Source: CAWHNT01 sp963830775
GTDB taxonomy: Bacteria; Pseudomonadota; Alphaproteobacteria; Geminicoccales; Geminicoccaceae
DNA length: 64,000 nt
Reading direction: 5' to 3'
Assembly: GCA_963830775.1 (NCBI GenBank)
Contig: CAWHNT010000029.1
Span: forward strand, 1 to 64,000
Shown here: positions 18,944 through 26,800 of the stretch, in pieces
Layout: each line of letters begins with the position of its first letter
Position numbering within the stretch: position 1 is the stretch's first letter
The notes under the pieces: model-generated
What the model was told of the DNA's origin: nothing
What the model saw: only the letters and a program-made list of their open reading frames with translations
Databases searched by the model: none
Program-made: the position numbers and the translations under genes

Positions 18944-19119
18944 CCTGATTGTCCATCTGACGCATTCGCAACCGCCGCCTCTCCCAGCTGGGTCACGGCT
19001 CGGGCGGTGGCAGGGCGCGGCATCGCCCCTATCCCCGGCGTGGCCGTAGCTGGCGGCGGCACTGGGAAAGGCACTGGAATCGCTGACCGAAAGCTGGATG
19101 CGTGAATTGGACAATCAGG
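18944..19119 (-). mobile_element. miniature inverted-repeat element, copy 2 (176 bp), with 8-bp target duplication
   Basis: Ends CCTGATTGTCC (18944-18954) and GGACAATCAGG (19109-19119), the same termini as copy 1, in inverted orientation to it. It is directly flanked by CTTGATTA on both sides (18936-18943 and 19120-19127), a perfect 8-bp target-site duplication. IS1595-type transposases make 8-bp duplications, but the neighbouring IS1595 element has different tips (CCTGAGTAGCC), so the mobilising transposase is not identified. Confidence 0.85.
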
Positions 19120-19349
19120 CTTGATTATTACCACTCCGGAGGAACACGCGAGGAGGCATTCTGCTCCGCTCGTATGGGCTTGGTGAGCATTGCCGATCAC
19201 GTTGACGCGTCAATCTTGGGAGTCAATGACCCGGCTGGCACGGTAGGTGATCGGATCAGAGATTGGCTCAGGCGGATTGACGACACGGGTGTAAAATGTT
19301 ACACTTTGGATATGGAGTGAAGGAATCGACAAACGCGCGCATTGAGGTT

Positions 19350-20372
19350 CCTGAGTAGCCTGGAAAGGCAGCCTCTTTGCCCTAATTGGCTCAATGGCTT
19401 GGTTTTGCCGGGAGGGCCGACATGGCGGGAAAGTTGGCGTCCCAGGTGCGGGGCCTGAGCGAGGCGCAGTTCCGCGAGACGTACGGCAGCGAGGAGCAGT
19501 GCCGGGCGGTGGTCGAGAAACTGCGCTGGCCATCAGGCTTCGTCTGCCCGGTCTGCGGCGGCTGCGAGGGCAAGTGGCTCAGCACGCGGCCGAAGATCCA
19601 GTGCCGGGCCTGCCGGCACCAGGTGTCGCTCACCGCCGGCACCATCTTCCACGCCACCAAGCTGCCGCTCGTGACGTGGTTCCTGGCGATGTGGCTGATC
19701 GCCACCGCCAAGAACGGGATCAGCTCGGTCGAGCTCGGCCGCCGGCTCGGGATCAAGCAGACCAACGCCTGGGCCATGAAGCAGAAGATCATGGCGGTGA
19801 TGGCCGGGCGCGAGGACAAGAAGCGGCTGGATGGCCGGGTCGAGATGGACGACGTCTATCTGGGCGGGCACCGGCCCGGCAAACGCGGACGCGGTGCCGC
19901 CGGCAAGCAGCCTTTCGTGGCGGCGGTGTCGACCACCGACGATCGCCGTCCGCGCAAGATCAAGCTCCTGCCGGTCAAGGGCTTCCGCAAGGGTGAGATC
20001 AGGAAGCTCGTGGCCAAGCACCTGGCCTCCGGCAGCCGCCTCGTCACCGACGGCCTGTGTTGCTGGACCGCTGCCACCGAGGCCGGGCTGGAGCACACGC
20101 CGATCGTGACCGGCAGCGGCAAACGGGCTGCCCAATGGTCACCGTTCAAGTGGGTCAACACCACCCTGGGCAACGTCAAGGCCGCGATCACCGGCACGTA
20201 CCGTTACGTCAGTCCCGAGCGTGCCGGCCGTTACCTCGCCAGCTTCGCCTGGCGCTACAACCGCCGCTTTCAGCTCACCACCCTGATCCCGAGGCTGGTC
20301 CACAGCGCCGTCAGGACCGCTCCGCTGCCCTACCACCAGCTCGTCGCCAGCTGACGATGCGGGCTACTCAGG
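19350..20372 (+). mobile_element. IS1595-family insertion sequence with 8-bp target duplication
   Basis: Terminal repeats CCTGAGTAGCC (19350-19360) and GGCTACTCAGG (20362-20372) are exact complements and enclose one transposase gene in 1023 bp. TTGAGGTT occurs immediately before (19342-19349) and after (20373-20380), the 8-bp duplication expected of IS1595. The boundaries are therefore exact. The insertion site was TTGAGGTTTGTCC, the apparent start of a signal-peptide-encoding frame. Confidence 0.92.
19422..20354 (+). CDS. IS1595-family transposase
   Basis: 310 residues, intact. An N-terminal zinc ribbon (CPVCGG near residue 43 and CRAC near residue 63) is followed by the HTH-containing block LTAGTIFHATKLPLVTWFLA and SVELGRRLGIKQTNAWAMKQ. 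The catalytic core is VEMDDVYLGG (Asp), SRLVTDGLCCW (Asp) and the C-terminal part with WRYNRRFQL. ATG 19422 has GGGAGGG six bases before it. It moves the surrounding element. Confidence 0.9.
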   Translation: MAGKLASQVRGLSEAQFRETYGSEEQCRAVVEKLRWPSGFVCPVCGGCEGKWLSTRPKIQCRACRHQVSLTAGTIFHATKLPLVTWFLAMWLIATAKNGISSVELGRRLGIKQTNAWAMKQKIMAVMAGREDKKRLDGRVEMDDVYLGGHRPGKRGRGAAGKQPFVAAVSTTDDRRPRKIKLLPVKGFRKGEIRKLVAKHLASGSRLVTDGLCCWTAATEAGLEHTPIVTGSGKRAAQWSPFKWVNTTLGNVKAAITGTYRYVSPERAGRYLASFAWRYNRRFQLTTLIPRLVHSAVRTAPLPYHQLVAS

Positions 20373-20505
20373 TTGAGGTTTGTCCTAGCAGCTGTGGTCA
20401 TTGCACTCGCTGTCTCGAACCAGGCGCTGCTGGTCTAGGCGTATGCGCAGGAAACAGCGAAATACCCGCCGAGATAGACCGATGACTGGTGCGTGCCTGC
20501 AAAGG

Positions 20506-20610
20506 TCAGAGCCATAGAAGGCTCATGCCGGTCGTGAGCATGGCGGCGTAGTTTACCGCTTGCGTCTCGTACCTAGCCCCAATACGGTTCACATAGGGAC
20601 GTAGCTGGTC
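20506..20610 (-). pseudogene. C-terminal fragment of an IS5-like transposase
   Basis: The minus strand ends VNRIGARYETQAVNYAAMLT then TGMSLLWL before a stop. The pattern RI..RY...A.NY.AML.....LWL is the typical last helix of IS5-family transposases. No catalytic part remains; upstream sequence has lost similarity. A remnant, with the family assigned by pattern only. Confidence 0.4.
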
Positions 20611-20649
20611 AATGCTGGCGCTCACCTGCTCCTGTGGCGAGCGACAGCG

Positions 20650-20787
20650 ATGGCCCGTACCCCCGCCGGCCTGCCCACCGGCATCCGCGTCAGCGACCAC
20701 ATCAGCCTCGGCGTGATCGCCAGGACCTTCCCGTCCGACCAGGTGCAGCGTAATCGGGGTCGCGGCCCCACGGGCGTTGGGGGTTGA
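20650..20787 (+). pseudogene. N-terminal fragment of an IS4-like transposase
   Basis: 45 codons starting ATG 20650. LPTGIRVSDHISLGVIARTF followed by PSDQVQ matches the N-terminal domain of IS4-type transposases, after which the frame degenerates and stops. No DDE domain follows. Remnant. Confidence 0.45.
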
Positions 20788-20948
20788 CGACGGCCTGGCC
20801 TAGCTTTCTGTCCTCTGATGTCCGACGCGCAACGTCATCAGCGCCGGCCGGGGGACGAACATGGCCGATACAAGCACGCGATTCCGGTGGCATGGCGTAA
20901 TCGTGCTTGGCTGGCATCCTCCTTTTGTCCCCAGCAAGGAGGCTCCCC

Positions 20949-21011
20949 ATGCCCTGCTACGCCGGTCTCGACGTCTCGCAACGCGACACCCAGCTCTGCA
21001 TCGTCGGCGCG
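20949..21011 (+). pseudogene. N-terminal fragment of an IS110-like transposase
   Basis: ATG 20949, preceded by AAGGAGG, gives MPCYAGLDVSQRDTQLCIVG and then loses the pattern. YAGLDVS with the first catalytic Asp is the hallmark start of DEDD transposases of the IS110 family. Only about 21 residues remain. Confidence 0.55.
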
Positions 21012-21209
21012 GTATGCCTCCGATTAAGGCCGCGGCGGTGGGGACTTGACGGCCGTAATCGGGATGCAGCCGTCCGGCCTGCCGCCGGAATTTCGGTTCC
21101 GTTCGGTGATTACTCCGCCCTGGAAGCGGTCGCCCCAAGCTTGCGTGGCATGGGGGCAGGTCGACCAGCAGGCCGTCGATTGACTTGCGATGCCGGCAGC
21201 TGCTGAGGC

Positions 21210-21482
21210 TCACCCGTCGTCGTGGGCTTCGGTGCGCACCAGGCGCGGCCGCGGCCGAATTGCACCGGCCGGGCGGTTCTCGAGGGCAGCGCCGAGAGCC
21301 GCGATCAGCTCCTCCCGCGGCACCGCCAGCGTTGCGAAGCGGCGTCCATCCGGCGGGCCCGGATCGTCCGTCGCCTCCACGGTGATCTGCACCGTGGTCA
21401 CCCCGATCGAGACATCGAGCCTGACAGGGTCGTCGCCGAAGTCTACCTCGTGGCGCCGGCCGTTGCCGCCACGGATGATTGT
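21210..21482 (-). CDS. hypothetical protein, 5' end probably cut by the IS200 insertion
   Basis: I do not recognise this gene. The minus frame before the IS200 left end reads HEVDFGDDPVRLDVSIGVTT, VQITVEATDDPGPPDGRRFA, TLAVPREELIAALGAALENR and a basic tail. The alternating strand pattern and codon use look coding. No good start remains on this side of the IS200 hairpin. It could also be a chance frame. Confidence 0.35.
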   Translation of the reverse strand, partial: TIIRGGNGRRHEVDFGDDPVRLDVSIGVTTVQITVEATDDPGPPDGRRFATLAVPREELIAALGAALENRPAGAIRPRPRLVRTEAHDDG

Positions 21483-22007
21483 ACCCCATCGGGGTCTCAA
21501 ACCCTCGCCTTCAGGCGAAGGGAAAGGTAGGTGAAGTCGCATCATGCAACGATACCGCCTTGGCAGCCACGCGCGTTATGATCTCAAGGTTCACCTCGTC
21601 TGGGTCCCCAAGTACCGCAAGCGGGTGCTGACGGGCGCGGTCGCGGTCAGGGCTCGTGACCTTCTGCGGCAGATCGCGGCCGAGAACGATCTCCAGATCA
21701 TCTCGGGCAAGGTCGCCGCGGATCACGTGCACCTGTTCCTCAGCTACCGCGCGCACCAGAACATCAGCCAGATCGTGCAGTGGCTCAAAGGCACCAGCTC
21801 ACGCCTTCTCCTCCAGGAGTTCCCCCACCTCAAGCGCCAGTTCTGGGGCCGGCACTTCTGGGCACGCGGCTACTTTGCCGTCACGTCAGGGACGATCACT
21901 GATGAGATGATCAACGAGTACATCGACGAGCAGGAGGGAGAGCCAGTTGAGGACGATGGTCGATTTGAAATCGACCCCTGGTGAACTCGCCTTATAGGGA
22001 GGGTCGT
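21483..22007 (+). mobile_element. IS200/IS605-type element
   Basis: One Y1 transposase flanked by imperfect hairpins rather than inverted repeats. The left region has ACCCC-ATC-GGGGT (21483-21495) and CCCTCGCC-TTCA-GGCGAAGGG (21502-21522). The right end has CGACCC...GGGTCG around 21972-22007. Such subterminal hairpins are recognised by the HUH transposase as single-stranded DNA. No TnpB/IscB gene is attached. Exact cleavage sites are not determined. Confidence 0.7.
21544..21984 (+). CDS. tnpA: IS200/IS605-family Y1 (HUH) transposase
   Basis: 146 residues, intact. RYDLKVHLVWVPKYRKRVL is the family start. The HUH metal motif is in AADHVHLFLSY (His-Val-His), and the catalytic tyrosine is likely in TDEMINEYIDEQ near the C-terminus. 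It acts on single-stranded hairpin ends by a 5'-phosphotyrosine intermediate. ATG 21544 follows the left-end hairpins directly. Confidence 0.93.
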   Translation: MQRYRLGSHARYDLKVHLVWVPKYRKRVLTGAVAVRARDLLRQIAAENDLQIISGKVAADHVHLFLSYRAHQNISQIVQWLKGTSSRLLLQEFPHLKRQFWGRHFWARGYFAVTSGTITDEMINEYIDEQEGEPVEDDGRFEIDPW

Positions 22008-22150
22008 TAGTGCGAAGCTCATCGCCAATCTCCTGAAGTCGCCGCCATCAGCTACGCCGCAGCCTCGGCATCAGTACGGGCGAGCCTCGCCTTGCTCAGC
22101 GCCGGGGCCGGTGCTTGGCCGCGACGATCTCGCTGGCGTACTGCGACCTA

Positions 22151-23318
22151 GTGCAATCCCACGGTAGCTCTTGTGCGAAGGGCATTGCGGGCCGCATCTG
22201 ATCGGGATGCACCCACCGATCTTCGTTCGTGAGCTGAGCGGCGCGGAGCGCGCCCAGCTCGACGTCGGCCTGCGTTCCCCAAGCGCGCTTCACCGTGCGG
22301 CGTGCTCAGATCGTGCGGCTGAGCGCGGCAGGGCGCCCGCCGCGGGCTATCGCGCAGGGCTTGTGCTGCGCGGTGCAGACCGTGCGCAACGCCATCCGCG
22401 CCTTCAACGCCCGCGGCCTTGCGGCCCTGACCGCCGGTTCCCCGCGGCCCAAGAGCGCCGCCCCGGTGCTGGATGGAGCCAAGCTGGAGCAGCTGCGCGG
22501 TCTCCTGCACCAGTCGCCACGCGCCTTCGGCCATGCCAGGAGCACCTGGACGCTCACCCTGCTGGCGCAGGTCGCGCACGAGCAGGGGCTGAGCGCGACC
22601 GTCCTGTCGGACGAGACGATCCGGCGGGCGTTGGCGCGGCTGGAGGTGGGCTGGAAGCGCGCCAAGCGCTGGCTCACCAGCCCCGATCCCGACTACGCGC
22701 GTAAAAAAGTCGCCGCGACCGCCTGATCCGGCAGGCGCAAAGCCGGCCGGGCTGGGCGCTCGGCTTCCAGGACGAGGTCTGGTTCTCCCGCCTGGCGCAG
22801 CCGGCGCTGCATGCCTGGACGGCGGGCGAGCCCCTGCGCCTTGGCCTGCACCCCGTGGATCGCGCCGATCCTGAGCCGAAGGCCCTGGCCTGCTACGGCC
22901 TGTGGCTGCCTGCACGCGAGCGGATGCTGCTGCGCTTCGTCAACGGGCGACCGATCAGCCCGGTGACCTGCGCCTTCCTTGCCTGGGCCGCCGAACAGCT
23001 CGCGGCCGAGGGCGTCCGGGTCTTGGCGCTGATCTGGGACAACGCCTCCTGGCACATCAGCCGCGAGGTGCGGGACTGGGTCAGGAGGCACAATCGCGAG
23101 GTCAAGCGGACCGGCCATGGTTGCCGCCTTCTGATCTGCCGGCTGCCGAGCCGAAGCCCGTGGCTCAACCCGATCGAGCCCAAATGGGTCCACGGCAAGC
23201 GAGCGGTGGTCGAGCCGGCGCGCAAGCTCACCGGCGCCGAGCTCAAGCAGCGGCTCTGCCAGCACTACCAATGCCAGCTTCTGCCACCGCTCGCACAACA
23301 GCTCCCTTGATCATGCAC
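22151..23318 (+). mobile_element. IS630-family insertion sequence with TA target duplication
   Basis: Element ends GTGCA... and ...TGCAC with longer similarity inside: CTAGTGCA, AGCTCTTGTGCGA on the left and, on the complement of the right, CTAGTGCA, AGCTGTTGTGCGA. TA flanks both sides (22149-22150, 23319-23320), as expected for IS630. Its right end has entered the 3' part of the minus-strand hypothetical gene at 23311. Confidence 0.82.
22207..23310 (+). CDS. IS630-family transposase (two compensating frameshifts)
   Basis: About 367 residues over 368 codons. N-terminal MHPPIFVRELSGAERAQLDV, HTH region RRAQIVRLSAAGRPPRAIAQ (new frame after about 22290), QTVRNAIRAFNARGLAALTA and WKRAKRWLTSPDPDYARKK. 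After a second change near 22720 come GWALGFQDEVWFSRLAQPAL (first Asp), VLALIWDNASWHIS (second Asp) and SPWLNPIEPKWVHGKRAVVE (Glu), the DDE triad of IS630/Tc1-mariner. With both indels corrected it would be a complete enzyme. Confidence 0.85.
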
Positions 23319-23574
23319 TAGCCTGAGCATCGAGCGTTAAGCCTCGCGCGGCGCACCAAGCGGAGAACGTGTCAGGGTCGAGCGGCACGCTCTCGGCGGG
23401 GATACGGTCCCGCCTTAGCTGCGCCAGGAGCGCCTCGGCGGAGGCGAGCCATTCCGGGTAGGTGTCGGGCAGCTTGTCGGCGTCGGCGAACTGCGCCCGC
23501 AGGCGGGGCCAGTCGGCCTCCCGGTACCAGACGACCCCGACTGCGCGGAGGCCGTGATCGGGCTTTGTGGGCAT
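23311..23574 (-). CDS. conserved hypothetical protein, C-terminus replaced by IS630
   Basis: 87 residues beginning MPTKPDHGLRAVGVVWYREA, with DADKLPDTYPEWLASAEALL and FSAWCAARGLTLDA. I know this kind of protein only as a recurring hypothetical in alphaproteobacteria, often near mobile DNA. Its last three residues and stop lie inside the IS630 right end (23311-23320), so the original C-terminus has been lost. It follows the LexA-like gene in the same direction about 100 bases later. Function unknown. Confidence 0.6.
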   Translation of the reverse strand: MPTKPDHGLRAVGVVWYREADWPRLRAQFADADKLPDTYPEWLASAEALLAQLRRDRIPAESVPLDPDTFSAWCAARGLTLDAQASA

Positions 23575-23671
23575 CAGGCGGATAGCACCTTCCTAAGGCG
23601 GGCTCGGCCGGGTTCGGCGGCGTCCAACGACGCGTATCCCGGCACGGGGCTTTCGGCCGCTCCAGACAGGG

Positions 23672-23926
23672 TCAACGTAAGACCGGGAGCATCTCGGGAG
23701 CAACGAGCACCTCGATCGAGCGGGCGGCCCCGGGCTGCCGTCGGATCAGCCCCACCCGTTCGAGGGTGAGCACCATCTGGTGGACGGCAGGCGGGCTGAC
23801 GCCGAAGTGGCGCTGCAGATCGGCCTCGGCAGGAGGCCGGCCGAGCACGCGGGTGTAGGCATAGATGAAGGCCAGATATTGGCCTTGTTTGGGCGTGAAG
23901 CTCGGCCCGGTGGCGGCAGGCGACAT
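23672..23926 (-). CDS. LexA-like winged-helix DNA-binding protein
   Basis: 84 residues from ATG 23926. FTPKQGQYLAFIYAYTRVLG, then RPPAEADLQRHFGVSPPAVH and QMVLTLERVGLIRRQPGAAR follow the LexA N-terminal winged-helix pattern, but there is no peptidase domain. Probably a small transcription factor. It lies directly after the 3' end of the split IS66 transposase and before the hypothetical gene at 23311. Confidence 0.7.
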   Translation of the reverse strand: MSPAATGPSFTPKQGQYLAFIYAYTRVLGRPPAEADLQRHFGVSPPAVHQMVLTLERVGLIRRQPGAARSIEVLVAPEMLPVLR

Positions 23927-24111
23927 CAAGCAGCCACCACGGCCGAAGCGCCCATGGCGGCGCGCCAGTTCCATGGCAGGAGGTCGCCGATCCGCTTGGC
24001 TGGGTGGTCGGCAATCCGGGCCAGCACGTCGGCGAGCCAGGCTTGCGGGTCAACGCCGTTGAGCTTGGCGCTCTCGATCAGGGTGTAGATGGCGGCCGCT
24101 CGCTCGCCACC
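23927..24111 (-). pseudogene. tnpC: 3' part of an IS66 tnpC transposase gene, split by a serine-recombinase element
   Basis: The minus strand reads GGERAAAIYTLIESAKLNGV, DPQAWLADVLARIADHPAKR and IGDLLPWNWRAAMGASAVVA before a stop at 23927. This is the conserved C-terminal domain of IS66 TnpC. Its missing front part is at 26801-28244, on the other side of the recombinase element, where the protein stops at WTFAGSE. The two parts join in phase at about residue FAGSEQ/GGERAA. Confidence 0.85.
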
Positions 24112-24120
24112 ACGATCAGA

Positions 24121-26374
24121 TCAAGGTTCATGATGCTGCTCCACAGTCGTGCGAGCGCAATCGGCTTTGCGTAGCCGGAAGCTGTCGGCCGGCTGCAACC
24201 GCCATTCCCACTGGTCTTGGCCCCGCATCGAACGGTAGGCGACGAACTCGCCGTCCCGCACACGCTGCCAGACCGCCGCCCGCGTGGCGCAGGTCTGCGC
24301 CGCCACTTCGGACACGGTCGGCAAGCCGGTCGCGTCAGCATCCCCACCCAACCGGGCGACATCGTCCTCGGCCAGCCGTACCCAGATTCTTGGAGCCCGG
24401 CGTGCGCTGATCGTTCGCCAGCACCCCGTGCTGAGCCCAGACCCGCACCGCAGCCAGGCTCAGGCCGAGCCGGCGCGCCGCGGCAGCGGCGGGCATGAAC
24501 CCGTCGGCCCTGTCCTGCCGGCCTCGGGTGTGGATGGGGCAGCATGTGGGGATCGCGTGCCGGTAACGCACGGAAGCCACCCGGTCGTAGGTCCAGGGCT
24601 TGCCCGTGCGCGTCTGCAGCCCCAGGGCGTTGAGGCGGGCAGCGATGTGATGGTCCGCGTGCTCGCCCGCGAGCTCGCGGATCAGGGTCAGCACCCGTTG
24701 TTCGCTGCGCAGGTGCCAGCCGTGGGGCGGGCAGGACACGCGGTGGCTGGTCCTGGCGCCACCGCTCCACAGCAGGCTGATGTCGGCCGTTCGCTCGGCG
24801 GCATGAACCGTGATCGTCACCTCGGCAACGGCCAGCCGCAGGAGACGCTTGCGGTCCACCGGCGTGGTGGTGTCGGCATGCCAAAGTGCCGGAAGGTCGG
24901 CGGCGAGGCGGCGGACCTGCTCGACTTCGTCGCCGCTGAGGGGCGACAGGGCGGAACGTTGCCGGGCGGTGTATTCCTGCTCGACCTGTCCCACCTCCGC
25001 CAGCGCCGCTTCCCAGCGGCGCTCCAGCTCGCGAGCCACCAGCCTGTTGTCCGGATCGACAGCGTCATACTGCCGTTGGGCCAGGCTAGCCTCGTAGCGT
25101 GCCCGCTCGAGGCGGAGCTGCCACTGTCGGTCGGCCGACCGGCGCTCCTCCTCGAGGCCGTGCAGGGCGGCGATGGTGGCTTCCAGCCCGGCGGGGCGGA
25201 CAGCCTCCAGGAAGGCCTCGGCGACGGTTCGGTCGATCTCGCGGGCGAGGAAGGATTGGCAGACGGGTGCCGCGTACTCGGCCTGGGCCCTGCGGCACTC
25301 GTAGCGGCGGTGCCGATCACCGCGGCCGTAGCTCACGCCCATCCGGCCCCCGCAGCGGCCGCAGACGACCAGCCCGTGCAGGAGGGCGGCGCCATTGCGG
25401 GCAGCACCGCGGCTCTTGCGCTCGAAGCTGGCGAGGTTGTCCCGCAGCTGCCGCCGGTTCGCCAGATAGGCCTCAAAGCTCAGGTAGGCGGGATAGACAT
25501 CCTGGACGACGATGTCCCATGCCGCCGGCGGGAGCCGCCGCTCGATCGACGACGGCGGCTCACCCGGCTCCACCTCGCGTTTGACCCGGCCGTAGACGAA
25601 CACGCCGGCATAGGCCGGGTTCGTCAGCATCTTCTGGATCATCTGATAGGCTGGCCTCATCCAGACGGTCTGGCCGGCTTGCGGGCCGTGCTGGATCAGT
25701 CGCGGCAAGGCCAGACCGTTCCGCAGGAAATGCCGCTGCACCGCCCGTGCGTTGCGCAGCACCGCGAAGCGCTCGAACACGGTGGCGACAGCCAGGCGAA
25801 CCGCCTCGTCGGGATCGAGGACGGCGACCCCATCCGGCCGGCGCCGATAGCCGACCGGCAGGCAGACCACGAGTTCTCCACGGCGCGCCTTGCTGAGCAG
25901 GGCGCCATGCATCCGCGCCTGGAGGATATGCAGCTCCGCAGCGAACAGCGTCCCCTTCACCCCCAGCAAAAGTCGGTCGTTCGCGTTTTGAGCATCATAA
26001 ACGCCATCCTCGTCCGCGATGAGCGTACGGAACATCGCGCACAGCTCGATGACGCGATGCCAGTCGCTGTTCAGGCGCGACAACCGGGAGATCTCGGTGA
26101 CCAGGACGATGCCGACCTCGCCCAGACCGATCGCCGCAACCAGGCGCTGGAAGCCGAGACGCTGCTGGCTACTGGCTCCCGACAAGCCGAGATCATCATC
26201 GATGACGCGGATGTTGGCGTCCGGCCAGCCCATCTGCCGTGCCCGCTCGACCAGCTGGTACTGGCGGCGGGTGCCCTCCTGGTTGTTGAGCACCTGCTGC
26301 GGCGTCGACTGCCGGATGTAGATGACGGCGCGCAGACGGGTGTGGCGTGGCTCCACCTTGGACGGGCTGCTCAT
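24121..26374 (-). CDS. large serine recombinase (one frameshift near the C-terminus)
   Basis: About 750 residues. The resolvase domain starts RLRAVIYIRQSTPQQVLNNQ, with the catalytic Ser in RQST. IDDDLGLSGASSQQRLGFQR and LVTEISRLSRLNSDWHRVIE contain the conserved arginines. A Recombinase domain follows (PDEAVRLAVATVFERF), then a zinc ribbon (VVCGRCGGRMGV and, later, YECRRA and CQSFL) and a coiled-coil. After about 24395 the frame changes and continues EDDVARLGG to VEQHHEP at 24121. The start ATG 26374 overlaps the upstream gene as ATGA. It probably excises and integrates its own element. Confidence 0.85.
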
Positions 26375-26757
26375 GGTGTGTCTGCCCCTCCGGAGCCCTG
26401 CGGCTCGACAGGTGCCGGCACAGCAGGTCGGCCCACAGCGCCGCCATGGGGTCGTGCACCTCGATCGGCAGGGTGGCCCAGATGGTCGGGGTCATCGCCA
26501 TGATCGGTCTCCTGGCACGACGGCATGCCGAGCGAGCGAACCAGCTGGACCAGGGCGCGCAAGCTTCCAGGCGAGAGCAGCAGTGCCGGCATGGCCGTGC
26601 CTCCATTCGTGGACAGATCGGTCCAGGTCAGCGGAATGTGCTCCCGCCGGCCGTCCGGAAGCTCCACGAACGCCTGGGGCCCGTCCTCCCTCGCCACGCT
26701 TCGGATCAGACGAACGATCTGGCCAACAAGAGGGTGGTGCCACGCGACGATCCGCAC
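26371..26757 (-). CDS. DUF5372-like protein of the recombinase element
   Basis: 128 codons if read straight through. WHHPLVGQIVRLIRSVARED, then AFVELPDGRREHIPLTWTDL resembles DUF5372 proteins that precede serine recombinases. It overlaps the recombinase start by ATGA. An overlapping frame from ATG 26501 (MAMTPTIWATLPIEVHDPMA, then ALWADLLCRHL) is also protein-like and recurs, as I recall, as a separate small gene in such elements. Two short overlapping genes disturbed by one indel is an alternative reading. Function unknown. Confidence 0.5.
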   Translation of the reverse strand: MRIVAWHHPLVGQIVRLIRSVAREDGPQAFVELPDGRREHIPLTWTDLSTNGGTAMPALLLSPGSLRALVQLVRSLGMPSCQETDHGDDPDHLGHPADRGARPHGGAVGRPAVPAPVEPQGSGGADTP

Positions 26758-26800
26758 CCAATCAGTCTGGCCATCAGAACGGGGAGCATCGTGTTGCCGG

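Larger units (their letters stand above)
17036..19320 (+). pseudogene. membrane-anchored protein of unknown family, broken by two miniature elements and frameshifts
   Basis: I do not recognise this gene. The start at 17036 (GTG or a nearby codon) gives a transmembrane helix (SSFIIALIGTLLLNWIVPA), a second (GLCLLIVLLLALILLRVLPG), and after a frame change near 17350 two more (VALACINFLRA; VLSFWFALIFIFGTLGLFPD). A long soluble part follows, rich in charged helices (for example DRERIDNICYLFGRSDCIRP). Near 18415 another frame change leads to GAFNGLLAASEATSLPASDI, where the first miniature element begins. DWQQYLRNTIYSVSSLRVRQ to GALDY lies between the elements and YHSGGTREEAF to TLDME after the second. 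Removing the second element with one copy of its 8-bp duplication restores a continuous frame. Lower GC than its neighbours suggests horizontal origin. Original length about 640 residues. Confidence 0.55.
20381..21209. other. decayed region between IS1595 and the IS200 site
   Basis: Holds fragments only. With IS1595 removed, TTG 20373 would start MRFVLAAVVIALAVSNQALLV, a signal-peptide-like leader followed by a stop, then AYAQETAKYPP. Three transposase fragments (IS5-, IS4- and IS110-like) follow and are listed separately. The remainder, about 21020-21209, shows no recognisable gene. Confidence 0.5.
24112..26800 (-). mobile_element. serine-recombinase mobile element inserted into IS66 tnpC
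   Basis: About 2.69 kb between the two halves of tnpC, carrying a large serine recombinase and a DUF5372-like gene. Junctions are placed where TnpC similarity stops and resumes, so they are accurate to a few bases. No terminal inverted repeat or long target duplication is seen, as expected for serine recombinases, which use a two-base core. Confidence 0.7.

Noticed and set aside
18481..19119. Inverted repeat read as the ends of one ~640-bp transposon
   Set aside because: Each ~170-bp copy has its own pair of terminal repeats, and copy 2 alone has a target duplication, so these are two separate miniature insertions.
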